Made by a program: the position numbers and the translations under genes. The notes under the pieces are model-generated. The model ran no database searches. It saw only the letters and a program-made list of their open reading frames with translations, and was not told the origin of the DNA. Positions 40,901 through 51,146 of a stretch of DNA of 64,000 bases are shown in pieces. The stretch spans positions 586,001 to 650,000 of the forward strand of contig NZ_CP092831.1 of NCBI RefSeq assembly GCF_022531965.1, in the 5' to 3' direction. The stretch is from Paenibacillus peoriae (GTDB taxonomy: Bacteria; Bacillota; Bacilli; Paenibacillales; Paenibacillaceae). The first letter of the stretch is position 1; each line of letters opens with the position of its first letter.

Positions 40901-42715
40901 TCACTCTCCCTTAATATGAATCTCCGTATGGGCTTCAGTGCGAATTACGAGTGTGTACCGGACACCATGAGGCAGAATGTTGTCTACGCACAGGGTGTTA
41001 GAACCATCCTCCGAGTGAAGCTGAATACGCAATAGAACATTACGAAGGCCAATGGAGTCCTGCTCGCTAGTGTCTGGCTCCTCGTAGGCTTTTAGCGGAC
41101 GTTTTAACATATGCTGGAGTTGCTCCAACTCGGCTTGTGGAATGTTAGTTCCGTTATTTTCCACTGTTATTTTCACAATGCCTTCCCGGATTCGGCTGCC
41201 TGTAATGCGAATTTCACCGGGCCCCAGCCGGGGATCGGCACCGTGCTTAAAGTAGTTTTCCACCAACGGTTGGAGAATCATTTTAGGCACCCGATCATTC
41301 AGGACCTCATCCTCCCACTGGTAAGTGACTTCTAATTGCTCACCGAAGCGTTCCTTTTGCAAATCAAGATATTGTTTTACATGTTCGGCTTCTTCCTTAA
41401 GTGTAACGACCGTATGGTCCCTCATATTATAGCGCAGCATTTTGGCAAGGGAAGAGAGCAGCGAATAAATTCGCGGCACCTCATGCTGTAGAGCCAGGGT
41501 TCCAATAGACTGTAGCGTATTATATAAAAAGTGAGGATTAATCTGTGCCTGAAGCGCTTTCAATTGATGTGTCTTGTTAGCCAGCTCCAGCTTGTATTCC
41601 CGCAAAATGAGGTTATTGATGGTATCCATCATCTGTCTGAAACGGCGCGACAGTACTCCGATTTCATCGTTACTCATGGCCCGAATGTCTACATCCAGTT
41701 GACCGGACTGAATCTGGTTTATGTAACGAGTCAGTCGCTTAATAGGTGCCGTGATTTTTATCGAAATCCATAACGTGGCAACAATGGCAAGTAGCAATGC
41801 TGCGCCTGTAATGACCGCATTGATCTGAGTCAGGCGGGTAGCCCGTAAATACAGCGTACGATGTGGAATTTTCTTGACGAGTGTCCAGCCTGACAAGTTG
41901 GCATCCAGCTTGCCGTACACGTGCAGTGCTGTATCATCCTCAATCACTCCGTGCTCGCCTTCTTTAGAAATTCGATTGAGCAGGTCAGATTCCTTCCAGT
42001 GTGTTCCAATTGATGCTTCTTTTCCGCTATATATGATCGTTCCGTTTCGATCGATCAAAAACAGCTCCTCTGTATCCGCATCATACAATTGACGGCAAAT
42101 ACTGCGCAGCGGCTCCAGATCAACATCTATAGCCAGTACCCCAAGCGTCTCTGAGGCAGGAATGTTCCGAATCGCCCGATGAAGTGTAAATACTTGCTGC
42201 TCTGTGCTGTGCTCCGCATAGGAAACCGCCGAAAAGCCGTACAAATGCTTCATATGCGTGGGCTGTATGAACAGTCCGGAAGGCCCATAATGAATAAAAC
42301 CGGTAAAGGGCTCCAGCCGGAATTCCCGTAGAGGAACCGTGCTGGTAATCAGCGTAGATTGCCCGGCCTCAAAAGAATGCAAATACACCTGGTCAATGCC
42401 TGACGTAGCATTCATCATTGTTTGCAGAGTGGTGTATATTTCAGCGACGGCCCGGTAATCATCCGGAATTTTGGCCAGATTACGCAGAAAATGAGGGTCA
42501 TTATAGACTCCGATGGACGCGCGATTCAAACCCTGTAAATAGTTATCCAAATTCGTAATTCCCTGAAAAATAAGCCGCTCATTTTCTTGTGTGGCCTGCT
42601 CCCGCAAGGAGTGCTTGGTGAGAACGAAGGTCATGGTCATCGACAGCAGTAGCGGCAGGGTGACCGCAATGAGCAAAAACCAGATTAGGCGAGAACGAAT
42701 ACTGTAAAATTTCAT
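40901..42715 (-). CDS. YesM-type sensor histidine kinase
   Basis: The start is set at the ATG after AAAGGAGCTCACTGC (42715). The 604-residue protein has an N-terminal helix (LIWFLLIAVTLPLLLSMTMT), an extracellular dCache-like region (~35-290), a second helix (VITGAALLLAIVATLWISI), HAMP (APIKRLTRYINQIQSGQLD), His_kinase (INPHFLYNTLQSIGTL, phospho-His) and a HATPase domain (ILQPLVENYFKHG). It senses an extracellular carbohydrate-related signal and phosphorylates the YesN partner encoded next. It is divergent from the ABC permease genes. Confidence 0.92.
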   Translation of the reverse strand: MKFYSIRSRLIWFLLIAVTLPLLLSMTMTFVLTKHSLREQATQENERLIFQGITNLDNYLQGLNRASIGVYNDPHFLRNLAKIPDDYRAVAEIYTTLQTMMNATSGIDQVYLHSFEAGQSTLITSTVPLREFRLEPFTGFIHYGPSGLFIQPTHMKHLYGFSAVSYAEHSTEQQVFTLHRAIRNIPASETLGVLAIDVDLEPLRSICRQLYDADTEELFLIDRNGTIIYSGKEASIGTHWKESDLLNRISKEGEHGVIEDDTALHVYGKLDANLSGWTLVKKIPHRTLYLRATRLTQINAVITGAALLLAIVATLWISIKITAPIKRLTRYINQIQSGQLDVDIRAMSNDEIGVLSRRFRQMMDTINNLILREYKLELANKTHQLKALQAQINPHFLYNTLQSIGTLALQHEVPRIYSLLSSLAKMLRYNMRDHTVVTLKEEAEHVKQYLDLQKERFGEQLEVTYQWEDEVLNDRVPKMILQPLVENYFKHGADPRLGPGEIRITGSRIREGIVKITVENNGTNIPQAELEQLQHMLKRPLKAYEEPDTSEQDSIGLRNVLLRIQLHSEDGSNTLCVDNILPHGVRYTLVIRTEAHTEIHIKGE

Positions 42716-42922
42716 GCAGTGAGCTCCTTTCACAATTCAAGGCGAGCCAGAGGTCAATATTTTCCCCCTTAATGGTTCACGATCCTACGTGTTCTCGAGA
42801 GCGCTTATTCGACATAATGAACATGTGAATCGCATATCCTTACGGCCCAAACATCATACTGCTGAAAGAAAGCCGTAAAGGAGCGTTCCAGACACCAATA
42901 GACAACATAAGGGGGGATCGGT

Positions 42923-43804
42923 TTGAATCGCGCCAAGTCGTCGCAATGGCTACAGCAATGGATTTTTGTAGGGCCGTCGACGTTATTTTTCGTTATCATT
43001 ATTGTAATCCCTTTCATGCTCGGAATGTACTATTCTTTTACAGAGTGGAATGGAGTAGCCAATCAGGCAAAGTGGGTCGGGCTGGATAATTTCAGTCACA
43101 TTTTATGGAATGATGACAAATTTGGGACAGCGTTCTGGTTTACGGTCCGTTTTACGGTGGTAGGAGTGGTGGCTGCGAATATTTTTGGCTTTCTGCTGGC
43201 GTATTTTCTAACCAAACCGTTGAAAACAAAAAATGTACTAAGGACCATCTTTTTTATGCCCAATGTGATCGGAGGTCTGTTGCTGGGCTTTATCTGGCAG
43301 TTTATTTTCGTCAAGGGATTTGCAGCAATCGGAGAGAGCACGAACTTGTCCTTCTTCAATCTGTCCTGGTTGGGAGATGAGATCACGGCCTTCTGGGGCA
43401 TTGTAATCGTGTTTATCTGGCAAACTGCCGGGTATTTGATGGTGATTTATATCTCTTCCCTAACCAATGTGCCCCGCGATATGCTAGAAGCAGCCGAAAT
43501 TGACGGAGCTAGTCGGATGCAAATTTTGCGGTCGATTATACTTCCTTTAATCATGCCTGCCGTTACGGTTTGTCTTTTCCTGGCGATATCATGGTCATTC
43601 AAAATGTTCGATCTTAATTTGTCACTGACCAAAGGCGGTCCCTTCGGGTCCACAGAGTCGGTTGCACTCAATATTTACAATGAAGCGTTTGTGAATAATC
43701 GTTATGGGCTGGGAACAGCTAAAGCACTCATTTTCTTTATCATTGTTGCTCTGGTTACGAGCCTTCAGGTACGACTGACGAAAAGTCGGGAGGTGGAAGC
43801 GTAA
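42923..43804 (+). CDS. Sugar ABC transporter permease, MalF/UgpA type
   Basis: A TTG start follows AAGGGGGGATCGG. The 293-residue permease has six membrane helices (FFVIIIVIPFMLGMYYSFTE first) and the EAA loop EAAEIDGASRMQILRSIILP for contact with the ATPase. It pairs with the next gene, whose ATG follows immediately. No ATPase gene is present; many Paenibacillus sugar transporters share one MsmX-type ATPase encoded elsewhere. Confidence 0.92.
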   Translation: MNRAKSSQWLQQWIFVGPSTLFFVIIIVIPFMLGMYYSFTEWNGVANQAKWVGLDNFSHILWNDDKFGTAFWFTVRFTVVGVVAANIFGFLLAYFLTKPLKTKNVLRTIFFMPNVIGGLLLGFIWQFIFVKGFAAIGESTNLSFFNLSWLGDEITAFWGIVIVFIWQTAGYLMVIYISSLTNVPRDMLEAAEIDGASRMQILRSIILPLIMPAVTVCLFLAISWSFKMFDLNLSLTKGGPFGSTESVALNIYNEAFVNNRYGLGTAKALIFFIIVALVTSLQVRLTKSREVEA

Positions 43805-44641
43805 ATGGAAACAAGCAAGCGCTACCGCTTTGGAACATGGGCGACCGAGATAGTGATGATCCTCGTCGCATTGTTATTCCTCGTCCCGTTTTACTTTTTA
43901 TTCGTGAATTCGGTCAAAAGCTTTGGTGACCTGCTCACCGATTCTGCGGCCTGGCCACAAACCTTTGTATGGAGCAACTACGCTAGAGCGTGGAGCATCA
44001 CGCGTTTTCCCGAAGCTTTATGGAATTCATTCGTGGTTACGGTAGTTAGTAATCTGCTGCTCGTACTGATCAGCTCAATGGCAGCTTACCGAATGGTCCG
44101 GCGTCCGACGCGTTATAATCGAGTGTTGTTCAGCCTGTTCGTAGCTGCTATGGTTATTCCTTTTCAATCGGTGATGATTCCTTTGGTCAAGGTTGTAAGT
44201 ACACTGGATTTAATGAACAGTATAAGTGGTCTGGTCATCTGTTATCTGGGATTCGGAGCTCCAATGTCGATCTTTCTCTTTCATGGATTCGTCAAAGGTG
44301 TGCCAGTCGAGGTGGAAGAAGCAGCTACGGTGGACGGCTGTACGCCTTACGGAGTGTTTTTCCGAATTGTGTATCCGTTGATGCTGCCGATGATGGTAAC
44401 TGTTATTATTTTAAATACGCTCTGGATTTGGAATGATTATCTCCTGCCTTCTCTGGTACTGCAAAAGGCTGAGCTGCGCACGATTCCGATTGCGACCTAT
44501 GCCTTTTTCGGACAATACACAAAGCAGTGGGATTTGGCTTTGCCTGCTCTGGTGCTGGGCATCTTGCCAGTCATCGCATTCTTTCTGGCTATGCAAAAAT
44601 ATATTATACAAGGTATTATGGCGGGTTCGGTCAAGGGTTGA
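43805..44641 (+). CDS. Sugar ABC transporter permease, MalG/UgpE type
   Basis: The ATG directly follows the previous stop, within GGGAGGTGGAAGCGTAA spacing. The 278-residue permease has six helices, the EAA loop EEAATVDGCTPYGVFFRIVY, and the C-terminal QKYIIQGIMAGSVKG typical of the MalG group. It forms the channel with the upstream MalF-like protein. The binding-protein gene follows after 222 bp, which include a CTCCGC...GCGGAG-like hairpin near 44680. Confidence 0.92.
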   Translation: METSKRYRFGTWATEIVMILVALLFLVPFYFLFVNSVKSFGDLLTDSAAWPQTFVWSNYARAWSITRFPEALWNSFVVTVVSNLLLVLISSMAAYRMVRRPTRYNRVLFSLFVAAMVIPFQSVMIPLVKVVSTLDLMNSISGLVICYLGFGAPMSIFLFHGFVKGVPVEVEEAATVDGCTPYGVFFRIVYPLMLPMMVTVIILNTLWIWNDYLLPSLVLQKAELRTIPIATYAFFGQYTKQWDLALPALVLGILPVIAFFLAMQKYIIQGIMAGSVKG

Positions 44642-44863
44642 GTGTGGGATGAGCTGAAAATGTACACGGTGTGCCACTCCGCAAACGGAGGGTGCTTACC
44701 ATCGCTGTTAGCCTCCAGATTTCCCTGAATAAACGAATAAAGGTGAGAATCTAGAGACAAAGGCGAGCGCTATCGCTTGTTCAGCACCATTCCGTTAGCT
44801 CCGTTTCCACATGAATTTTTCGAGTTCATCTGGTATGAATTTAGAATAGAAAGGAACATCAAA

Positions 44864-46159
44864 ATGAAAACGCATACTTTTAAAAAGAAAGCTCAAGCAT
44901 TAATCTTGCTTCTCGCGGCCTTTGCCCTGGTTTTGGCAGGTTGTAACAGCAGTGGCGGACAAAACGCAGGCAAAGAGGAAGTGAAGGAAAAAACCATTCA
45001 CATTTTTCAATTCAAGGTAGAGATTGCAGAAGCGCTGAACCGCATGAAGGCGGAATACGAAGCGTCTCATCCAGGGATCAAGCTCGATATTCAGACCGTG
45101 GGCGGGGGCAGTGATTACGGAGCGGCTTTAAAGGCGAAGTTTGCTTCCGGGGAGCAGCCGGATATTTTTAACGTCGGCGGTTACCGCGAGCTGGATACGT
45201 GGCTGGAATATTTGGAGGACCTGTCTGACCAGCCTTGGGTTGGGGATGTGGTCGATGTCGCCAAAGAGCCGATGACCAAAGACGGCAAGCTGTATGGTCA
45301 GCCGATGAATCTGGAAGGATACGGCTTTATTTATAACAAGGATTTGTTCAAGAAGGCGGGGATTACGGAGACCCCTAAAACATTGTCCGAACTGGAGGGA
45401 GCTGCACAAAAGCTCCAAGCCGCTGGGATTATTCCATTTTCTAATGGATATCAGGAGTTTTGGGTGCTGGGCAATCATTTGCTGAACGTGGCATTTGCCA
45501 ATCAGCCAGACCCTTCGGCCTTCGTTAAGGGACTGAATGATGGAACTGCAAAGATTCCGGGCAACGCTGTATTTGCCGAGTGGGTTAAGTTGTTCGATCT
45601 GACACTGAAGTATGGGAATACGAAGCCGCTCACGACTGATTACAACACGCAGGTAACGAACTTCGCCACTGGAAAGGCTGCCATGATGCAGCAGGGGAAC
45701 TGGACTCAAGTCCAAATTGATGGAATTAATCCGAAGCTGAATCTGGGTATTTTGCCTATGCCGATTGGTGAAGACGCAACAGCCGGAGATAAGCTGTTTG
45801 TAGGTGTCGCCAACAACTGGGTGGTTAATAAAAATTCGTCTGTCAAACCCGAGGCGAAAGAGTTCTTAAACTGGATGGTAACATCCGAGCAGGGTAAAAA
45901 GTATATCACCAAGGAATTCAAGTTTATTCCAGCGTTCAAGAGCATCGAGGGGGCAGAGGCTGATATGGGCCAATTGGGTGCTGAAGTGGTGAAGTACAGT
46001 AAGGAAAACAAACTGCTGGGCTGGTTCTTTAGCCGCTATCCTGAAGGAGCACAGCAAGAATTCGGAAGTCAGATGCAAGCCTATGTGGCAGGTAAATCGG
46101 ATGCTGGGAAGCTATTCGATGATTTCCAGAAAACATGGGAAAATTTGAAGACTAAATAA
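44864..46159 (+). CDS. Sugar-binding lipoprotein of the ABC transporter
   Basis: The ATG at 44864 follows GAAAGGAACATCAAA; upstream in-frame codons lack such a site. The 431-residue product has a lipoprotein signal (ILLLAAFALVLAGC). The family 1 extracellular solute-binding fold follows: LNRMKAEYEASHPGIKLDIQ, SGEQPDIFNVGG, GQPMNLEGYGFIYNKDLFKK, FATGKAAMMQQGNWT and KEFLNWMVTSEQGKKY. It captures an oligosaccharide outside the membrane for the two permeases. The sugar cannot be deduced. A strong terminator follows. Confidence 0.92.
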   Translation: MKTHTFKKKAQALILLLAAFALVLAGCNSSGGQNAGKEEVKEKTIHIFQFKVEIAEALNRMKAEYEASHPGIKLDIQTVGGGSDYGAALKAKFASGEQPDIFNVGGYRELDTWLEYLEDLSDQPWVGDVVDVAKEPMTKDGKLYGQPMNLEGYGFIYNKDLFKKAGITETPKTLSELEGAAQKLQAAGIIPFSNGYQEFWVLGNHLLNVAFANQPDPSAFVKGLNDGTAKIPGNAVFAEWVKLFDLTLKYGNTKPLTTDYNTQVTNFATGKAAMMQQGNWTQVQIDGINPKLNLGILPMPIGEDATAGDKLFVGVANNWVVNKNSSVKPEAKEFLNWMVTSEQGKKYITKEFKFIPAFKSIEGAEADMGQLGAEVVKYSKENKLLGWFFSRYPEGAQQEFGSQMQAYVAGKSDAGKLFDDFQKTWENLKTK

Positions 46160-46175
46160 GAACAAAAGCACGCGA

Positions 46176-46231
46176 TAAAGCCTTCGTATGTCAGGGAAAT
46201 TGCATGATCCTGAACATACGAAGGCTTTTTT
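46176..46231 (+). terminator. Terminator of the sugar transporter operon
   Basis: AAAGCCTTCGTATGT pairs with ACATACGAAGGCTTT, with an inner CAGG...CCTG pair, followed by T residues. Confidence 0.88.
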
Positions 46232-46241
46232 GCAAAATTAA

Positions 46242-46790
46242 TTATATATGGTAATGGAGAAGAACAATATCCCCGCGGCGTTCTATTTCTTGGAGTTCAA
46301 ACGTACTTGGTAGTGTTCCCTCTGGAAATAACGGTATTCCTTGTCCAAGCACTTTGGGAATGATCGCAATGATAGCTTTCTCCAGCAGTCCAGCTTGTAA
46401 GAAGGCCTGGACTAACTGGCCTCCACCGACTAGCCATACCGCACCTTCCGATTGTCCTTGTAGACGTGGAACCAGTTCAGTCAGAGCTTCGTCCGTAAAT
46501 GTAATATGTGGCGCCTGCTGTTGCTCCGTTAATGCTCGTGTGAGCACATAGCATGGCTTTCCAGCATAAGGGAAATCATCTGAGAGCTTCAATACTTCCT
46601 CATACGTCAGTCTGCCCATCAGCACCGTACCAACGGTATCGTAAAAGTCGGCATATCCATTGTCCCCACCATCCCCTTTAACATCATACAGCCAGTCCAC
46701 CGAACCGTCCGGCAAAGCGATATACCCGTCGAGACTCATGGCAATATACAGCACAACTGCGTTTGATTTCAAATCCTTCATAGTGTTCAT
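46242..46790 (-). CDS. Dihydrofolate reductase-like (RibD C-terminal type) protein
   Basis: The 182-residue protein has the RibD_C/DHFR-like fold: VVLYIAMSLDGYIALPDGSV, TVLMGRLTYEEVLKL, YVLTR, and VWLVGGGQLVQAFLQAGLLE (NADPH-binding GGG). These YwjB/YyaP-type stand-alone proteins use NADPH; their substrate is unknown and they are not true folate reductases. AAAGGAGTGA lies just before the start. It is divergent from a WYL regulator 99 bp away, which is probably its controller. Confidence 0.88.
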   Translation of the reverse strand: MNTMKDLKSNAVVLYIAMSLDGYIALPDGSVDWLYDVKGDGGDNGYADFYDTVGTVLMGRLTYEEVLKLSDDFPYAGKPCYVLTRALTEQQQAPHITFTDEALTELVPRLQGQSEGAVWLVGGGQLVQAFLQAGLLEKAIIAIIPKVLGQGIPLFPEGTLPSTFELQEIERRGDIVLLHYHI

Positions 46791-46889
46791 TCACTCCTTT
46801 CTATATCCTAATGTTACAATGTATTTATGACATCGTATGTCGTAGTTAAACGGTCATTTTAAATTAATTTTTGATTAGAGGGGTACCTT

Positions 46890-47843
46890 ATGAACGAACG
46901 CAGAATTGCTCTTATGAGGATACTGGATTCCCGAAAAAAATATACGGCGCGTGAGCTGGCTGAACGTTTTGGTGTCTCCGTCAGGACGATACAGAGAGAT
47001 CTCGACTATTTGCAGCAGACCGGATTACCCCTTTATACCGAAATGGGTCCTCATGGCGGGTATCGGGCACTTCCCAATCGGCTTCTTCCTCCCCTTCATC
47101 TTGCTCGTGACGAGGCCTTGGGTCTTTTTCTCATGCTGCAACTGTTGGAGAACATTCCAGATATCCCTTTTGGCTCAGTTCGTGAGCATTTATCCGAGCA
47201 CTATTATGCCGAACTTCCACAGGATGTGCAGGACAGCATCGATCAATTAAAGGAGTACATTTCTTTTCGTATGCTACCTACTCACGCAGAGTCACCCTAC
47301 ACCTCAATCATTTTGGAGGCTGCGCTGAATAAGCGCCGGGTGAACATGCATTACCGCTCCGCTTCCGGGGCAAAGTGGACTCAGGTATATCCGATTGGAC
47401 TGTATTTTGATCACGGATATTGGTACATGCCAGCGTATAGCAGAGACCGCATCATTTTGTATCGTTCAGATCGGGTGATCACAATAACGATGCTGGACGA
47501 CACCTTGGACACCCTTCCTACACTTCAAGAATGGTTGGCTTCGGAGGATTCCCGTATAGGAATTCCGTCCAAAATAAAATTTACCGCATTGGGTGTCAGG
47601 CTGGCCGGATCAGATGCCCTCTTCCAAAATGTTTCCCATCAGGAAGGGCAGGCTCAGGAATGGCAGGGATATATTCCGGTCGAAGAGTTTAGATATGTAT
47701 CCCGACTTTTGCTAAAATACGGGCCAGAGGCCGAGGTCGTATTTCCCAAAGAACTGCGTGTACAGGTCAAGCAACTGTTGCAAGACAGCCTGAACCCTTA
47801 TCTGAAGGATGCAAAAGCGGATGATGAAGAAAAAGACAATTAA
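46890..47843 (+). CDS. HTH-WYL (YafY-type) transcriptional regulator
   Basis: The 317-residue protein has an N-terminal HTH_11 (RIALMRILDSRKKYTARELA, then VSVRTIQRDLDYLQQTGLPL), a connecting wing (GGYRALPNRLLPPLHL), a WYL domain (~140-230; variant YWYMPAYSRDR in place of WYL) and a C-terminal WCX region (FPKELRVQVKQLLQ). Such proteins repress or activate neighbouring genes in response to ligands bound to the WYL fold. The divergent DHFR-like gene is the likely target. Confidence 0.88.
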   Translation: MNERRIALMRILDSRKKYTARELAERFGVSVRTIQRDLDYLQQTGLPLYTEMGPHGGYRALPNRLLPPLHLARDEALGLFLMLQLLENIPDIPFGSVREHLSEHYYAELPQDVQDSIDQLKEYISFRMLPTHAESPYTSIILEAALNKRRVNMHYRSASGAKWTQVYPIGLYFDHGYWYMPAYSRDRIILYRSDRVITITMLDDTLDTLPTLQEWLASEDSRIGIPSKIKFTALGVRLAGSDALFQNVSHQEGQAQEWQGYIPVEEFRYVSRLLLKYGPEAEVVFPKELRVQVKQLLQDSLNPYLKDAKADDEEKDN

Positions 47844-48000
47844 TCCTGTAAATTGATTCTCTTATTTATAGTTAACCACATGAATATTTAAGGTTATTGA
47901 CTTATGACTTTCCATTTATTTTTGTGATAAAGTTTTGAAAAGAGCCCGTTTTCGTATATGATGAAGAGTAATAATTCAAAAGGCTGGACGGGAGACAGAT

Positions 48001-51000
48001 ATGAATCAACCGCTTTATGGGATATGGCTCGGAGATGTGTTTTTTTGCTTTTCTGGTGAGACGTCGGAACCACGTATCGATGCGTGGAGCAGTGTAATTC
48101 GCAGGCTGACGCTAAAGGGAGACCTTCGGCCGTTTCGGCAGGCTGCGTTGCGCCTTGCCGAGGTACGAATACCGAACACTGCTCGTGTGGAAACCGCGGG
48201 CAGAGGTGGCAAAAGACGTTCCATGCTGGGGCGTACATTGGAGGGCTTGGCGCTGGAACCGCGCGAGACGATGGCACTGCTGACCCGCATGGACGAGAAG
48301 GGCTGTGCGGCATCGGGCATTACGCTGGGCGAGGAAATGCAATATTGGCAAAAAGCCGCTTATTTTGCGCTAGAGCTGATGCAGCGGGGCGAAATTACGC
48401 CATCGCTTACAGAGGCGCGTCCATCGGGACCGCGTCGTCGCGGTCCGGAAGCGGCTGTCGGGGTGTGGATTCCTCGTCTGTATCAAGAGGAGGACATACG
48501 CCGCTTTCATGAGCTGGCTGCTGCAATGCCGGCTGTTTGTATGGCGGCTCCTGCCGTTTTCGCGGGTAAGGAGCCTGAAACACGCGAGGATGCAGCCGGA
48601 ATCGTGCTGTACTCCTTCTTGTGTGCGGTCATCCATGCGGAAACGACCGCGGTGTTGGCAGCATCAGACCGTGAGCTGGGACGATATCGTGCAGAGTATC
48701 GGCGCGGAGGATCGCCGCTGACAGAGCTATGGTGGAACAGTCTGCTGACAGGTTCCCGCCCGGTGGCGATTCAGGGAACGCCCGCGGAGATGGAGGAGCT
48801 GGTTCTCCAAGCGTCCTCTCTTAAGGGAAGCGCAATGCCTGTCACGGAGCGGGAAGACAAGGAGCCGATAGAAGGGCAACTGCGGTTGTGCCTTCGTTTG
48901 GAGCCTTCGCTGGAAGAGAGTGTGAAGGAATGGCGCATTACCTTTTGGGCAGAAAGCGATGCTGAGCCGGGGTTGCGACTGCCTGCTCTGGCACTGTGGG
49001 CGCATCCTGAACGCGATCTGGTTCGCGGCGGAATTGTATATCGTCAAGTGCAGGCGCAACTGCTAATGAGGCTCGGACAGGCTGCTGAAGCGGCACCTAT
49101 ATTGCAAGAAGCGTTGAACCGCCCTTATCCCGAAGGGCTGACACTGGAGCCGGAGATGTTCTTCCGCTTCCTGACGGAAGCCGTTCCCGCATTACAAAAG
49201 AACGGTATTACCGTGCAAATGCCTTCACGCTGGAGCCGGGAGGGCCGAAGACGTGCAGGCTTGCGGCTCAAAATGCGTTCGACAGAGCAGGGTGCCAAGC
49301 CGGATGGTGTGATTGCCGATACATCGACTGTCGGCATTAACCGCATGATTTCGTTTGATGCCGAGGCTGTGCTGGGTGATACAACTTTGACGATGGAGGA
49401 ACTGGAAAGCATTGTCGCCGCTAATTTGCCGTATGTACGTCTCGGAGGGGAATGGATCGAGGTCGATCCTAAGGAAATTCGTCAGGTGCTGCGCTTTATC
49501 AAGCGCGGTGAGAACGGTGAGATGAGCTTGTCCGAATGGATGCATCTGGCCGCAGAAAATGAAAGTGCAGGCGAGGCCTCATGGAAAGGCTTGTCCATCT
49601 TTGGCGCGGAATCCGCCGGATTGCTTGCGTCTTTGGCTGAGGGCGGCGTACTTCGTTCGGTAGAGCCGCGACCTGTGCCAGAGACGCTGCACGGCGCATT
49701 ACGGCCCTATCAAGAGCGCGGCTTTCAATGGCTGGCCGCGATGCGTGGATTAGGTTTTGGCGTCTGCCTTGCGGACGATATGGGGCTTGGTAAAACGATT
49801 CAGGTCATCACCTGCCTACTCGACGGTGGCATCGGCGCAGATGATCAACGTCCGGCGTTGATCATCTGTCCAACGTCCTTGCTCGGCAACTGGCAGCGCG
49901 AGTTGAAACGCTTTTCACCGGATTTGTCACTGTATATTCACCATGGAAACCAGCGACTCCACGGCGAGCTGTTTCAGGAAAGTGTACGTGAGTATGATAT
50001 CGTCCTCACTACCTATCATTTGGCGGGACGGGACGGTAGCGATTTATCTGCGGTATACTGGTCCTCCATCGTGTTGGATGAAGCGCAATATATAAAAAAT
50101 GCACGAACAAAGCAAGCACAAAGCGTCATGAAGCTGTCTGCTCCACATCGGATTGCCATGACGGGTACCCCGGTAGAGAATCGGCTGAGCGAGCTGTGGT
50201 CTATTTTTCAATTCCTGAACCCAGGTTACCTCGGTACGGCGTCTTCATTCCGCCAACGGTACAGTCTGGCGGGAGAGGAGCGGGGGTCTGCGTTGCGTGA
50301 GCTTCATCGCCTCGTCTCCCCGTTCATGCTGCGTCGACTCAAAAGCGACCCAGATATACGCAAGGATTTGCCGGAGAAGCTGGAGTTGAAATCCTACTGT
50401 GTACTGACACCAGAGCAGGCCGGATTGTATCGGGGCGTAGTGGATCAATTATTGGGAACACTGGATGGGCAGATCGGTATAGCTCGCAAAGGGCTTGTTC
50501 TGTCTTCACTGACCAAGTTGAAGCAGATTTGTGACCATCCGGGTCTGATCATTCCGGGTCGGGCTGATAGTGGTAAAACGCAAAACTCGGGCAAAATGGA
50601 GCGACTGCTGGAATTGGTAGAGACGATTCGCGAGAACGGCGAATCGGCGCTGATATTCACCCAATATGTGTCGATGGGAGAATTGCTGGTCTCCCGTTTG
50701 GCCAAAATCTTCGGGGAAGAGCCGTATTTTCTACATGGAGGACTGGCGAAAACCAGACGGGATGAAATGGTTCACAACTTCCAGCAGGGAGAAGGGCCGA
50801 ATATATTCGTACTTTCCCTGCGTGCAGGTGGTGTGGGCCTGAACCTGACACGTGCCAGCCATGTCATTCACTATGACCGCTGGTGGAATCCTGCAGTGGA
50901 AAATCAGGCGACAGACCGCGTATTCCGTATTGGTCAAAGCCGCAATGTACAAGTGCACAAGCTGATTTGTCAAGGTACACTGGAGGAGCGAATCGACGAG

Positions 51001-51126
51001 CTGATCGAGAGCAAAAAGGCACTTTCCGAGCAGGTTGTCGGCTCCGGTGAACATTGGCTCACCGAAATGTCTGATGATGAATTGCGCGGTCTGATAGCGT
51101 TGCAAAATGATGTATGGATTGAGTGA
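48001..51126 (+). CDS. SNF2-family DEAD/DEAH helicase (YwqA-like)
   Basis: The 1041-residue protein starts after ACGGGAGACAGAT. Residues ~1-560 hold the SNF2-helicase-associated region (around MEELESIVAANLPYVRLGGE). The SNF2 core follows: CLADDMGLGKTIQVITCLLD (Walker A), VLDEAQYIKN (Walker B) and AMTGTPVENRL. The C-terminal helicase has ALIFTQYVSMGELLVSRL, VGLNLTRASHVIHYDRWWNP and ATDRVFRIGQSRNVQVHK. It is a double-stranded-DNA translocase; bacterial relatives remodel protein-nucleic acid complexes such as RNA polymerase. Bacillus ywqA is followed by a SWIM-domain gene; here a different small gene overlaps its end. Confidence 0.9.
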   Translation: MNQPLYGIWLGDVFFCFSGETSEPRIDAWSSVIRRLTLKGDLRPFRQAALRLAEVRIPNTARVETAGRGGKRRSMLGRTLEGLALEPRETMALLTRMDEKGCAASGITLGEEMQYWQKAAYFALELMQRGEITPSLTEARPSGPRRRGPEAAVGVWIPRLYQEEDIRRFHELAAAMPAVCMAAPAVFAGKEPETREDAAGIVLYSFLCAVIHAETTAVLAASDRELGRYRAEYRRGGSPLTELWWNSLLTGSRPVAIQGTPAEMEELVLQASSLKGSAMPVTEREDKEPIEGQLRLCLRLEPSLEESVKEWRITFWAESDAEPGLRLPALALWAHPERDLVRGGIVYRQVQAQLLMRLGQAAEAAPILQEALNRPYPEGLTLEPEMFFRFLTEAVPALQKNGITVQMPSRWSREGRRRAGLRLKMRSTEQGAKPDGVIADTSTVGINRMISFDAEAVLGDTTLTMEELESIVAANLPYVRLGGEWIEVDPKEIRQVLRFIKRGENGEMSLSEWMHLAAENESAGEASWKGLSIFGAESAGLLASLAEGGVLRSVEPRPVPETLHGALRPYQERGFQWLAAMRGLGFGVCLADDMGLGKTIQVITCLLDGGIGADDQRPALIICPTSLLGNWQRELKRFSPDLSLYIHHGNQRLHGELFQESVREYDIVLTTYHLAGRDGSDLSAVYWSSIVLDEAQYIKNARTKQAQSVMKLSAPHRIAMTGTPVENRLSELWSIFQFLNPGYLGTASSFRQRYSLAGEERGSALRELHRLVSPFMLRRLKSDPDIRKDLPEKLELKSYCVLTPEQAGLYRGVVDQLLGTLDGQIGIARKGLVLSSLTKLKQICDHPGLIIPGRADSGKTQNSGKMERLLELVETIRENGESALIFTQYVSMGELLVSRLAKIFGEEPYFLHGGLAKTRRDEMVHNFQQGEGPNIFVLSLRAGGVGLNLTRASHVIHYDRWWNPAVENQATDRVFRIGQSRNVQVHKLICQGTLEERIDELIESKKALSEQVVGSGEHWLTEMSDDELRGLIALQNDVWIE

Positions 51127-51146
51127 GCAGAGAAAGGATGAAGGCG

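Noticed and set aside
42716..42922. Catabolite-responsive (cre) site between YesM and the permease genes
   Set aside because: GAGAGCGCTTATTC resembles the core but lacks several consensus positions; not strong enough to call.
44840..46159. Missing ATPase gene as a sign of a broken ABC operon
   Set aside because: Sugar ABC operons of Bacillales commonly share an ATPase encoded elsewhere, so absence is normal.
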